Positions 27,627 through 35,913 of a DNA stretch of 64,000 bases are shown here, one piece after another. A program made the translations under genes and the position numbers. The stretch covers positions 247,900 to 311,899 of the forward strand of contig CAMYOK010000011.1 in NCBI GenBank assembly GCA_947259995.1, in the 5' to 3' direction. Each line of letters opens with the position of its first letter. The stretch's first letter is position 1. The DNA is from an uncultured Pseudomonadales bacterium. GTDB lineage: Bacteria > Pseudomonadota > Gammaproteobacteria > Pseudomonadales > Pseudohongiellaceae. The notes under the pieces were generated by a model. That model searched no databases. It had not been told where the DNA came from and was given only the letters and a program-made list of their open reading frames with translations.

Positions 27627-28298
27627 TTAAGAGAGATCAGAGGTGAAGGAGTCCGCTAGCAGCATATGCAGGGCATGTCGTAGGTTTTTCTGGAACTCTT
27701 CTTCACTAAAGAAATCGCACAGAAATCCTTGTAGTAGATGATAGAACAAACCAAAAATACTCGTGACTGCGGTACCGACATAAAGTTTTGCTGACACCTT
27801 GCCTTGCTGAATACTGCGCTTTAGCAATTGCGCTAACCTGTCGTATGCCGTATTAAAAATGAGTTCTATATCGTGCCGGCGTTGGGAGTTAACGGGAAAA
27901 GACAATTCTTTCAATACCGTTCTGGACAGCACGCGATCCTCTTTGTGGTAGTCAATATGCACTTGAAAGAAGTGCATCAACTGATCAAGCACAGAGGCAT
28001 CAGGGTCAGTGCCATCAAAGGCCGCATCCGTCATTTGCAGCAAGGTTTCACGAAACACCAAGACTAATAGGTCTTCTTTGCCTTTGGCATAAAGATAAAG
28101 GGTGCCTAAGCCTATCCCTGCCTCTTCGGCAATATCTTGGATTGTCGTATTCTGAAAGCCTTTGCTCATAAACAGTTGGCGAGCAACACTGATAATACGC
28201 TGTAGTCGCAGACGCTTTTTGCGCTCTCTCAACCCCGGTTTCGCCAACATTGGCTCTTCGGGGGTAAATTGCGCATCTGTAGCGCCTTGTTGGTCCAT
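27627..28298 (-). CDS. TetR-family transcriptional regulator
   Basis: DNA-binding repressor type protein, 223 aa. The N-terminal HTH is typical: VARQLFMSKGFQNTTIQDIA then EEAGIGLGTLYLYAKGKEDLL. The ligand domain is not diagnostic. An AAAGAGA ribosome site precedes ATG 28298. It lies upstream of, and in the same direction as, the redox fusion gene at 25693-27450, and is divergent from a glutaredoxin gene; either could be its target. Confidence 0.9.
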   Translation of the reverse strand: MDQQGATDAQFTPEEPMLAKPGLRERKKRLRLQRIISVARQLFMSKGFQNTTIQDIAEEAGIGLGTLYLYAKGKEDLLVLVFRETLLQMTDAAFDGTDPDASVLDQLMHFFQVHIDYHKEDRVLSRTVLKELSFPVNSQRRHDIELIFNTAYDRLAQLLKRSIQQGKVSAKLYVGTAVTSIFGLFYHLLQGFLCDFFSEEEFQKNLRHALHMLLADSFTSDLS

Positions 28299-28431
28299 GA
28301 TGAATTCTCTTTAACTTAACGACTAAAAATCACCGCCCAATGGAATTTGCCGGTAAAGTAATGATCGTGGCGGAAGGAGCGGCGGATTGTTGCAAGGTTT
28401 CTGTAGGTCGAAATTTCCATGCAGTTCGGTT

Positions 28432-28452
28432 AAACTTTAGCACAAACTTTAG
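28432..28452. repeat. Tandem 9-bp direct repeat upstream of glutaredoxin
   Basis: AAACTTTAG occurs at 28432-28440 and 28444-28452, a 12-bp period, in the 234-bp region between the divergent TetR and glutaredoxin genes. It could be a regulator site. Only the repeat itself is certain. Confidence 0.35.
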
Positions 28453-28532
28453 ACACATTTGTTTACACATTGTAGGAAAATAGCGTTTTGTTATTCCACA
28501 ATACAGTGTTTTATCGATAGACGGACGCTAAC

Positions 28533-28922
28533 ATGAGTGAAAATGACACAAGCCACACCGCCACCCCTCAAAGAGGGCGGGAAATCGTCGACCAGCACAT
28601 TGCAAGCCCCAAAAAAGCCATCGTTTTATTCTCCCTAAGCTGGTGTTCTTTTTGTCGTGCCGCCAAACAATTACTAACGCAGCTAGATCTCGCCTATAAA
28701 GTGATAGAGCTAGACCAGGGCGAATTTCTCGAACCAACACTACAACGAGAAGTGCGCACTCGCCTGCGTGAATTGACCTCCGCCAACACATTGCCGCAGT
28801 TGTTTGTTGCGGGCGAAGTCATTGGTGGCTATACCGACCTCGCGGCCGCCTATAAAAATGGGACGCTAACAGCACTACTTGAACAGCACGCGATTGCCTC
28901 GAAACTTACTCCCTCAGTATGA
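28533..28922 (+). CDS. Glutaredoxin
   Basis: Glutathione-dependent dithiol oxidoreductase fold, 129 aa. Active site W-C38-S-F-C41, cis-Pro region TLPQLFVAGEVIGGYTDL. An N-terminal extension of about 25 residues precedes the fold, and there is no signal peptide. The active site CSFC differs from the common CPYC. It is followed 16 bases later by a DUF2214 membrane-protein gene, probably in the same transcript. Confidence 0.88.
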   Translation: MSENDTSHTATPQRGREIVDQHIASPKKAIVLFSLSWCSFCRAAKQLLTQLDLAYKVIELDQGEFLEPTLQREVRTRLRELTSANTLPQLFVAGEVIGGYTDLAAAYKNGTLTALLEQHAIASKLTPSV

Positions 28923-28938
28923 GGGCAGGAGCGACTCA

Positions 28939-29367
28939 ATGGATATTTTGCTGCGCTATTTGCATCTTTTTGCGGTATTTATTTTGGCGGGCAGTCTCAT
29001 CATTGAGAATATCGCGATCGCGAAGACACTGGCTAAAGAAGATATCCGTCAACTACTAAAAGTAGATGCGGCTTATGGCATGAGCGCAGTCGTCGTCTTG
29101 CTTTGCGGTCTTGCTCTATGGCTTTGGGTCGGAAAACCTAGTGAGTTCTATACGGGCAATCCAGTCTTTCACGCCAAACTAACTCTATTTATCCTCGTCG
29201 GCTTATTATCAATCTACCCAACGATGTTCTTTATGAAGCAGCGCAAGTGCGACAGCGACACGATTGCAGTACCTGCTGGGGTCATTCGTATACTGCGAAT
29301 CGAGTTGCTATTAGTGGCGGTGATCCCGCTGCTTGCTTTCTTAATGGCGCGGGGCATTGGCGCCTAA
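28939..29367 (+). CDS. DUF2214-like inner-membrane protein
   Basis: 142-aa integral membrane protein with about four helices. The N-terminal LLRYLHLFAVFILAGSLIIEN and KVDAAYGMSAVVVLLCGL blocks match the DUF2214 family (no known function). ATG 28939 is preceded by CAGGAG; the longer open frame overlaps glutaredoxin out of frame and is not used. Likely co-transcribed with glutaredoxin. Confidence 0.75.
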   Translation: MDILLRYLHLFAVFILAGSLIIENIAIAKTLAKEDIRQLLKVDAAYGMSAVVVLLCGLALWLWVGKPSEFYTGNPVFHAKLTLFILVGLLSIYPTMFFMKQRKCDSDTIAVPAGVIRILRIELLLVAVIPLLAFLMARGIGA

Positions 29368-29373
29368 GCGCAC

Positions 29374-30042
29374 TTAAGCACCTAAACGCGCCTGTATCCA
29401 TGCCGAGATATCTTGTATTTGTTGCAGACAAACTGAATGCTCCATTGGATAGCTCTTATACTCTGTGGAATAGCCCATGCTGCGCAAATCCGACTCAGCT
29501 TTACGCCCCAAAGCCTCATTCACCACTGGGTCTCGCGTGCCATGACAAACTAGGATTGGCAGCCCTTTATTCACCGCATTAGGCACAACGGTTTCTACCG
29601 TTGGGAAATAACTCGACAGTGACAAAGCGCCCGCCAACGGTTTCGCATAACTCAAGGCCGCTTGCAAAATGACAGCGCCCCCTTGTGAGAACCCTGCCAG
29701 AATTATGCGCTCGCTCGGCGTGCCGCGTTGAATCTCTCGGTCGATTAACGCATGCACCGCTTCGGCCGAACGCGTAAGCTGCTCCGTATCCACCTTGCGA
29801 CCAACATCCATCTCTAAGATATCGTACCAAGCGGGCATTACATACCCGCCATTTACTGTCACTGGAATAGCAGGGGCATGCGGAAATACAAAGCGCAATT
29901 TGAGTGAAGACGGCAGACGCAACTCAGGCACAATGCCCGCAAAATCGTGTCCATCAGACCCTAGGCCATGCAGCCATATGATCGCAGCGTCTGGTTCACT
30001 CGCTGCGGGAATAACACTTTCAACAGTGGGGAGGTAGTTCAT
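29374..30042 (-). CDS. Carboxylesterase/phospholipase (alpha/beta hydrolase, PF02230 type)
   Basis: Cytoplasmic serine esterase of the YpfH/EstB/acyl-protein thioesterase family, about 222 aa. LHGLGSDGHDFAGIVPEL forms the oxyanion region, GFSQGG holds the nucleophile, CHGTRDPVV supplies Asp and YPMEHSVC the His. I start at ATG 30042; ATG 30057 is an alternative. The 3' end is 6 bases from the convergent DUF2214 gene. Substrate unknown. Confidence 0.88.
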   Translation of the reverse strand: MNYLPTVESVIPAASEPDAAIIWLHGLGSDGHDFAGIVPELRLPSSLKLRFVFPHAPAIPVTVNGGYVMPAWYDILEMDVGRKVDTEQLTRSAEAVHALIDREIQRGTPSERIILAGFSQGGAVILQAALSYAKPLAGALSLSSYFPTVETVVPNAVNKGLPILVCHGTRDPVVNEALGRKAESDLRSMGYSTEYKSYPMEHSVCLQQIQDISAWIQARLGA

Positions 30043-30132
30043 CTGTGCCTTTTCCATCAATGCAAAATGGGCATTGTCTCAAATCCAGCCTATCATGCCA
30101 GTGAAAATCATTCGGTTAAGGAGAGCGAGGTA

Positions 30133-30912
30133 ATGAAAATCAAAAACTGCCTTCTGCTGATGCTTGTAAGCGTTCTTTACCTACCCCCATTGTCAGCCCA
30201 GCCCCTAGATGGGCAAGCCTTGCAGCAGGCCTTACTCGCCACAGAGCGCGATGTCGCCGACCGGGTTCGCGACTCCTCACGCAAACCCTTGCAAGTTTTA
30301 GAGTTTCTTGGCCTACAACGCGGGATGCAAACCCTCGACCTCTATGCGGCGAGCGGCTATTACACGTATATTATCGCCAAGGCGATTGGGCCTAGCGGAA
30401 CGGTCTTCGCACAGAACGCACCCCACATCGCTAACTACGAAGATAATATCGGTGAACGCCCCCAAAGCCAGGCATTAGCCGCAATGGTTGAGGCTACGGG
30501 CTTAAACAACGTGCAGGCGCTACTAAGACCAAGCACCGATCTAGGGCTCGCCCCCAATTCCATTGACTTCGTTTTGATCTCACAAATTTTGCACGATTAC
30601 TACAACACTAATCCTCAACGCGCCCACCAACTGCTTCAGCACCTTTACCAGATCGTCAAGCCAGGCGGGATTGTCGGAATCATTGACCACGTTGGAGTAG
30701 AAGGTGCAGATAATAGAAGAATGCACAGAATGACTATCGACGATGCTCATAGTCTCGTGCTGGCAACGGGTTTCATTATCGAGGCTGAAAGCTCTGTTTT
30801 ACGCAACCCTCAAGACAGTCATCGTCGCTCGATCTTCGACCCCATTCTCAACCGGCAAACTGACCAATTTTTATTGCGACTACGCAAACCCCTGAACAAC
30901 ACCGCACACTAG
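30133..30912 (+). CDS. Exported predicted methyltransferase (COG4798-like)
   Basis: 259-aa protein with a signal peptide (MKIKNCLLLMLVSVLYLPPL, cleavage near LSAQP) and a class I SAM-methyltransferase fold. Motif I is degenerate (LDLYAASGYYTYIIAKAI rather than GxGxG), followed by FAQNAP and FVLISQILHDYY and VKPGGIVGIIDHV. The COG4798 group of predicted methyltransferases commonly has such a leader, although SAM is not expected in the periplasm, so catalysis is unproven. ATG 30133 has GAGG upstream. A hairpin with a T-run follows the gene. Confidence 0.8.
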   Translation: MKIKNCLLLMLVSVLYLPPLSAQPLDGQALQQALLATERDVADRVRDSSRKPLQVLEFLGLQRGMQTLDLYAASGYYTYIIAKAIGPSGTVFAQNAPHIANYEDNIGERPQSQALAAMVEATGLNNVQALLRPSTDLGLAPNSIDFVLISQILHDYYNTNPQRAHQLLQHLYQIVKPGGIVGIIDHVGVEGADNRRMHRMTIDDAHSLVLATGFIIEAESSVLRNPQDSHRRSIFDPILNRQTDQFLLRLRKPLNNTAH

Positions 30913-30952
30913 GAAATTACCCGCGGATACTGTCAATACAGTGTTACTATAA

Positions 30953-30979
30953 GCCTTGCAGAACAAGGCACTATTTTTT
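30953..30979 (+). terminator. Probable terminator after the exported methyltransferase
   Basis: GCCTTG (30953-30958) pairs with CAAGGC (30964-30969) across a CAGAA loop, followed by ACTATTTTTTA. The 6-bp stem is short but GC-rich, and the T-run is good. Just upstream, ACTGT-CAAT-ACAGT (30929-30942) is a small palindrome. Confidence 0.5.
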
Positions 30980-31030
30980 ATACCGCCCCACCCTTAAATG
31001 GTCAGGCGCATTGGGAGCAGACAAGCAAAA

Positions 31031-31429
31031 ATGGAAGACGTAATCGACCTATTACGAGAAGCAAATGAACCGGTCCCAGTCCCTCTCGAACTCCCCAGCG
31101 AGGACCTGCTAATCGAGATCGAAGAGGCTCTCTACGTGGCCCTTCCCGACGATTTACGCCTCTATTTGAGCACTGTTAGCGATGTCGTGTATGGGCATTT
31201 AGAACCGGTGACAGTGACTGACCCAAACTCTCATACCTACTTGCCGGAATTAGCCGCCGTTGCGTGGAGCATGGGTTTACCACGTAAGTACCTACCTATT
31301 TGCGAGGCCAATGGGGGTTACTACTATATAAAACACGACGGCGAAGTTGGTTTCTGGGATCAGTCCGATAGCGACGAAGAATGGGAGACTATTTGGCACT
31401 GGATCACAGACGTCTGGCTTGGCGACTAA
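31031..31429 (+). CDS. SMI1/KNR4 (SUKH) family protein
   Basis: 132-aa acidic cytoplasmic protein of the SMI1/KNR4 fold. Recognisable are the LPDDLRLYLSTVSDVVYG and LGDVxx-like hydrophobic blocks, AAVAWSMGLPRKYLPICEANG and YYIKHDGEVGFWDQ. SUKH proteins are often immunity proteins for polymorphic toxins, but close relatives in Pseudomonas occur as solitary housekeeping-like genes, and no toxin is nearby. ATG 31031 fits the family start (MEDVIDLLREANEPVPVP); ATG 30998 is an upstream alternative. Its end overlaps the convergent MFS gene by 4 bases. Confidence 0.82.
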   Translation: MEDVIDLLREANEPVPVPLELPSEDLLIEIEEALYVALPDDLRLYLSTVSDVVYGHLEPVTVTDPNSHTYLPELAAVAWSMGLPRKYLPICEANGGYYYIKHDGEVGFWDQSDSDEEWETIWHWITDVWLGD

Positions 31430-32880
31430 GGCCTCGACTCGTCATCGTCTGCGACCTTGCGCTCAGTATCGTTCGAGCGCCGCACCACGCTCAACCAATC
31501 GAGTGAGATCCCCGAGATAGCATTGAAGCGCGACACCCGAAAAACGAGTTGCAGCAGTTTTGGACGTTTCCTTAGATTTGGCTCCACAGCTCTAGGCACA
31601 AACCACGCAGCAATCGCCAAACGCAAAATAAAGCTAGCAAAAAACACCAAGAACAACGGGCTCCCTATGCCATCGAACGTGCTGAATTGCGCAACGATTC
31701 TAGGCGCTTGTGAGGCAATGAGCCCCCCTGCGATGGCTCCAACAAAAACGGCACAGGCCCCTAAAGCCGACTGCATTGCGGCATACACTGCAAAATCACT
31801 TTTATGCGGGCGGATATCGTATAAATAGTTCGCCGTGCTTAAGCTGAAACCGCTCCATACAAAACCTGATATAACTTGTACTCCCAACAAGTAGTATTGA
31901 TGCGAACCAAACAACCAAAGCAAAGGCAAAAAGGGAATCATCAGACTAGACAACTGCATAAGCAAACGATTCCCAAAGCGGTCACTAAACTTTCCCCAAA
32001 AACTGAGCATCAGAAACTGTGTCAGTATCGACGCGATAGCATTGAGGCTGTATTGCAGATAACTGAATTGCAAATCGCGCAGCATATACACGGCGAAAAA
32101 CGGCGCAGATATCGCCACGACTCCCTGCATTCCCGCGACAAAAAAGCTGTAATCCCTAAAGGTTTTATCGCCTAACGAGGCTTTTAGTTGCTGCAGACTC
32201 TGCCAGAACCCTTTACGCATTTCGGGGTGCGGGCGCGGATCAGGGTCATGCATTTTTGCCAACAATTGGCTGGACACCCAACGGCCAACCGCCGCAGTCG
32301 CAAACAATATGGCAAACCCCAGCCACACGAGATTCAAACGCTCACTTAGACTAAGCAGTGCTCCTCCACTGACAAAAATACCCAGCGATGCAATCATCGT
32401 CAGGCGAGTGCGCGAGGCAAAGAAAGCGCCACGTCGACGCTGAGGCACAATACTTCCCATCCAAGCGCGCCATTGCGGTTGAATAAAGTTAATACAAGAA
32501 AAATACAGTACCGCACAGCCAATAAGCCACGGCACAGAGTGACTGCTGCGAGTAAGAGCCAGAATAGAAAGCCCAGCAACAACGACTGCCTGCAAAGTCG
32601 CTGTGACGACAACGAGTGGCTTGCGGGGAAGGTAATTGCCTAGCCATGCTGACAGCACTTGAAATAACGCGCCAAACAGCTGCGGGATTGCCATAAGCCA
32701 CCCCATCTGCACCGCACTGGCGTTTAGGTAGACGGCAAAGGCATTAAAAAAATTATCTCCTGTTGCCGTCATAGTGGCAGAGGCAATGGCTTCTTTTTGC
32801 GATAGGCCTAAAGTCCTACGCAACCACAATGCACGCGCAGCAGGCTTAATTGGAGCTTGGGCAGAAGCGGTCTCAGACAT
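31426..32880 (-). CDS. Major facilitator superfamily transporter
   Basis: 484-aa inner-membrane protein with about 12 hydrophobic segments in two halves, joined by a central basic loop (MHDPDPRPHPEMRKGFWQSL). The loop-2 motif is weak (WLGNYLPRKPLVV) but repeated in half two as WGKFSDRFGNRL. Substrate cannot be deduced. ATG 32880 is preferred over a TTG at 32922. It overlaps the SMI1/KNR4 gene at the 3' end. Confidence 0.85.
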   Translation of the reverse strand: MSETASAQAPIKPAARALWLRRTLGLSQKEAIASATMTATGDNFFNAFAVYLNASAVQMGWLMAIPQLFGALFQVLSAWLGNYLPRKPLVVVTATLQAVVVAGLSILALTRSSHSVPWLIGCAVLYFSCINFIQPQWRAWMGSIVPQRRRGAFFASRTRLTMIASLGIFVSGGALLSLSERLNLVWLGFAILFATAAVGRWVSSQLLAKMHDPDPRPHPEMRKGFWQSLQQLKASLGDKTFRDYSFFVAGMQGVVAISAPFFAVYMLRDLQFSYLQYSLNAIASILTQFLMLSFWGKFSDRFGNRLLMQLSSLMIPFLPLLWLFGSHQYYLLGVQVISGFVWSGFSLSTANYLYDIRPHKSDFAVYAAMQSALGACAVFVGAIAGGLIASQAPRIVAQFSTFDGIGSPLFLVFFASFILRLAIAAWFVPRAVEPNLRKRPKLLQLVFRVSRFNAISGISLDWLSVVRRSNDTERKVADDDESRP

Positions 32881-33030
32881 GCAAGGTTCTTGTGCTAGAG
32901 ATAGTGAATGAGCCAATGACAAGCAATCAACAACGCCGGGCAGTGGTATAGTATTAATGCAATTGATTTGATACTAAACGCAAGTAATATTTGTCGCTGG
33001 CTAAAGATAGTCGTCAGAAGGAAGCACTCC

Positions 33031-33462
33031 ATGTCACAAGAAATATTTGTCACCTGCCCCCATTGTCATCGCAAAAATCGCATGCCCGCAGAAAAACTGT
33101 CGGCGCAAGGGCAATGTGGCGCATGTAAAAAACCCTTGTTTGTGGGCAAACCGGTCACGTTAAAGCAAGAAAATTTCAGCTTGCACTTAGGAGGTGATGT
33201 GCCTGTTGTAGTGGACTTCTGGGCACCTTGGTGCGGCCCCTGCCGACAGTTTGCCCCGACATTTGCGGCTGCGAGCGCTAAACTTGAACCGAAAGTTCGG
33301 CTTGCGAAAGTAAACACTGAGGAAGAGACGGCCATAGCACAGCGCTATGGAATTCGTAGCATCCCAACACTGATGATGTTTAAAAACGGCATAGAGGTCG
33401 CAAGAGTTTCTGGAGCATTGCCTGCCGCGCAGTTCGAGCGCTGGGTGAAAGAACAGCTGTAA
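33031..33462 (+). CDS. trxC: Thioredoxin 2
   Basis: 143-aa TrxC: an N-terminal zinc-binding domain with C9-x2-C12 and C29-x2-C32, then a thioredoxin domain with active site W-C68-G-P-C71 and cis-Pro in RSIPTLMMF. In E. coli TrxC is induced by oxidative stress and sensed through the Zn site. ATG 33031 has AAGGAAG upstream. The longer open frame from 32968 adds non-homologous residues and is not used. Confidence 0.95.
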   Translation: MSQEIFVTCPHCHRKNRMPAEKLSAQGQCGACKKPLFVGKPVTLKQENFSLHLGGDVPVVVDFWAPWCGPCRQFAPTFAAASAKLEPKVRLAKVNTEEETAIAQRYGIRSIPTLMMFKNGIEVARVSGALPAAQFERWVKEQL

Positions 33463-33504
33463 ACCATTCGCGTTCTCGTGCGTTGGAGTCTATGAGGGCC
33501 ACTG

Positions 33505-33516
33505 TGTATTAATACA
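33505..33516. repeat. 12-bp perfect palindrome upstream of the lipoprotein gene
   Basis: TGTATTAATACA, 38 bases before the ATG at 33555. It could be an operator or overlap a -10 element; nothing more can be said. Confidence 0.3.
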
Positions 33517-33554
33517 TCGTGATCTTCATGCCCATTGTTATTGAGGACGCCTCT

Positions 33555-33929
33555 ATGATTCTTCGTTTTGCAGTATACACTCTCAGCCTAACCTTGGTTG
33601 CCTGCCAATCTGGGCGCAGCCCAGCATATTCGGGGCCTATTATCGACCCCCAAGGAGTCGATATGGCACGCTACGAAGTCGACTTAGGCGAATGCGAAGC
33701 AATCGCCGACCAAGTTCCAGTTGCTGATCGCGCCATTGTTGGTGCCGCTACTGGCGCCGCGATTGGGGGCGTGTTCGGTGCCGTTCTAGGAAATAGCCGT
33801 ACGGCAGCTCGAGGGGCTGGCGTTGGTGCCGTGGGCGGCGGCGTCAAAGGGGCCAGCTCTGGACTCAACGAGCGCGATAGGGTCGTGCACAATTGCTTAA
33901 GAGGGCGCGGATATCGCCTGCTTAACTGA
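33555..33929 (+). CDS. Glycine-zipper lipoprotein
   Basis: 124-aa outer-membrane-type lipoprotein: signal peptide with lipobox LTLVAC (Cys17), then a soluble stretch with two more Cys and a glycine-zipper segment (VGAATGAAIGGVFGAVLGNS and GAGVGAVGGGVKGASSG). It resembles the SlyB/YMGG-type glycine-zipper lipoproteins that affect envelope integrity. ATG 33555 is preceded by GAGG. The upstream in-frame ATG at 33519 would break the signal peptide. Confidence 0.85.
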   Translation: MILRFAVYTLSLTLVACQSGRSPAYSGPIIDPQGVDMARYEVDLGECEAIADQVPVADRAIVGAATGAAIGGVFGAVLGNSRTAARGAGVGAVGGGVKGASSGLNERDRVVHNCLRGRGYRLLN

Positions 33930-34032
33930 GTCATCGACTTCTGGTCGCGTTGTCTCGCAGCAACTTACTTCACAGTTGACTGCCGCTGGCTATTGGGTCG
34001 TAGAAATGTCGCTGCGGCAGTGGCAACAAACC
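33930..34032. other. Convergent intergenic hairpin region
   Basis: ACTGCCGC (33979-33986) and GCGGCAGT (34014-34021) form an 8-bp inverted repeat with a 27-base loop between convergent genes. No U-tract, so a weak terminator or RNA-processing site at most. Confidence 0.3.
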
Positions 34033-35784
34033 TTATTGGGACACCGGTTCTAAAACACGAATGAAATGACTAAATATTTCATCGTAAGTGGTAATTCCTA
34101 CCTTGACGTCGGCCTCTGGGTCGACGTTCTGCGGGTTGGAAGCAGAGTTATCGTATACCGTTTCTGCAATCAACCGTGAGCCAGCGGGCAATAGCAATCT
34201 TTCACTCATCTTGTAGTTCATCTGCCAATTAAAATTGTAGTTCGCTACATTGATTAGGCGCTGCACAGAGCCGTCAGGAAATTGCGCCGAGATTGTCATA
34301 CTCTTGCCACGGGTATGAGTTTGTGGAGCAAAGCTCTCTACCCACACATCACTCTCAAACGCGGGAGTCTGTGCCCGTTCAACTTGGTCCACGACCCCCG
34401 CAGGAATGGAAAACTGCGGATTAAGTGTGATCACATTGCGGACTGCAAACTCGGGAGGGGTGTCTCTGAAATACAAGCCTATGCGAGTGGCATCGATTGT
34501 GTCTCTTCCGCCCGTGACATAGCGAATCTTAAAAGATAGATCACGGTCCTGGCGCAGCAAAAAAGCAGAGTCGTCGGCAAACTCTTCTTCGGTACTAGGC
34601 GGCACATATAGACTGATGAACTCAGTGTTCTCTGGGCTGACTAAACCGGCCTCATCTTTCTCGGTAATATCTGGATCAACCGCAAACACCAGCAAGCTGT
34701 GCAGTACCGACCGATCACCGACATTATAGGCGACCGCTTGCACCCATTGGTCTTGCGTAAGATTGAGGTCTGCGCGGCGAATTTTAAAATCGACCATTCC
34801 TGTGGCAGGCACCTCGATGGCTGGCACATCAACAATAAGGTCTGGTTCACCAAGCTGCCAATCTTCATTGAGTTCTTCTTGCTCTCTGAGAGGATCGCCC
34901 TCACCGGTATTGCGCGCGCCTGTATCGATCCAATGCACGAGTGTAATCAACTCTTCATCGGTGATGTGATGGATATCTTCCCACTCCCCTTCTTGCTCGT
35001 CGATCTGTCCTGGAGGCATGCGGTGAGTGATTAATACCTCGCGGATCATCGGGCTCCAGCCTTGGATCATACGGTGATTGACCATCGCCCATGGCGCCAA
35101 ACCATCTTCGATATGACAAGTTGTGCAGCGGCGTTTGAGGATAGGGGCGATCTCCTCTTCATAGGAGATTTGTCGGTCACCGAAGCGTTGTTGATATAGG
35201 TAGTCGATTGGAGTGCCTTCAACAGCGGGCAGCTCATCTTCAGACAACTCATCCCGTGCAAGCAATGCGAGCAGGGCTTGCTCTAGGTAGAGAGTATCGG
35301 GAGTGGTCGCTGGCACAGCGATGCCACTGGCCAAAGGTCCTCGATAGAGTACATCGTGGGACTCTGGGTCGAGGATAAATGCCTCACCCGTGGTCGTGAC
35401 CTGCAAAGATCGCGCGACGAGTTGGGCGCTATCTTGCAACACGGGCAAATCGACGCCAATCTCTGCCAACTCCGCGATGGTTTGCGCACGGCTCTGGCCA
35501 GGGACTGGGTTTAACATCATAACCTCCACACCCTGCTCGTTAAAACGGGCATGGAGGTCTTGCAGAAGGGGTAGAGCTTGGCGCGATGCGGCTTCGCCAT
35601 TGCTTTGCACAAACAGCACGACAAACTCAGATTCACCATAGCGGCTTAATTGATGAAAAGTGCCATGCTGATCTAACAATGCGAAATCAGTACTTCTCTG
35701 TGCCAGCGCAGACACAGAGACTAATGCGGCAAAAAACACACCTAAATACTTTAGGCTCTTGATCGTATTTATTCGAATTCTCAT
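34033..35784 (-). CDS. Exported redox fusion paralogue with degenerate copper site
   Basis: Paralogue of the 25693-27450 gene, about 583 aa, same order: signal peptide (ending near SALAQ), thioredoxin-like fold lacking a CxxC (VQSNGEAASR), cytochrome c motif C220-T-T-C223-H224 and RMPPGQ, then a monooxygenase-like C-terminal half. The copper ligands have largely gone: LHS at 361-363 replaces HH, R421 in KIRY replaces the single His, Q488-T-H490 replaces HMH, and I570 in YDEIF replaces Met. Haem binding looks intact; oxygenase activity does not. I start at ATG 35784 for the signal peptide; ATG 35829 is in frame. Lies downstream of leuS. Confidence 0.8.
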   Translation of the reverse strand: MRIRINTIKSLKYLGVFFAALVSVSALAQRSTDFALLDQHGTFHQLSRYGESEFVVLFVQSNGEAASRQALPLLQDLHARFNEQGVEVMMLNPVPGQSRAQTIAELAEIGVDLPVLQDSAQLVARSLQVTTTGEAFILDPESHDVLYRGPLASGIAVPATTPDTLYLEQALLALLARDELSEDELPAVEGTPIDYLYQQRFGDRQISYEEEIAPILKRRCTTCHIEDGLAPWAMVNHRMIQGWSPMIREVLITHRMPPGQIDEQEGEWEDIHHITDEELITLVHWIDTGARNTGEGDPLREQEELNEDWQLGEPDLIVDVPAIEVPATGMVDFKIRRADLNLTQDQWVQAVAYNVGDRSVLHSLLVFAVDPDITEKDEAGLVSPENTEFISLYVPPSTEEEFADDSAFLLRQDRDLSFKIRYVTGGRDTIDATRIGLYFRDTPPEFAVRNVITLNPQFSIPAGVVDQVERAQTPAFESDVWVESFAPQTHTRGKSMTISAQFPDGSVQRLINVANYNFNWQMNYKMSERLLLPAGSRLIAETVYDNSASNPQNVDPEADVKVGITTYDEIFSHFIRVLEPVSQ

Positions 35785-35913
35785 AGACTGCAATTGCTCA
35801 TTTACGACTTTGATATCGCATTTAAACATAGTGCTGTCGGCTCGGCTCCCTCGATTCTCATAATTTGCTGACGAATTTTGAAAGCAGTATGTGAAATCTA
35901 AAAATCCGCAAGA

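Noticed and set aside
30929..30942. LexA-like box ACTGT-CAAT-ACAGT
   Set aside because: LexA sites need eight bases between CTGT and ACAG; here there are four.
31031..31429. Toxin-immunity locus around the SMI1/KNR4 gene
   Set aside because: No toxin, Rhs/CDI or T6SS gene nearby.
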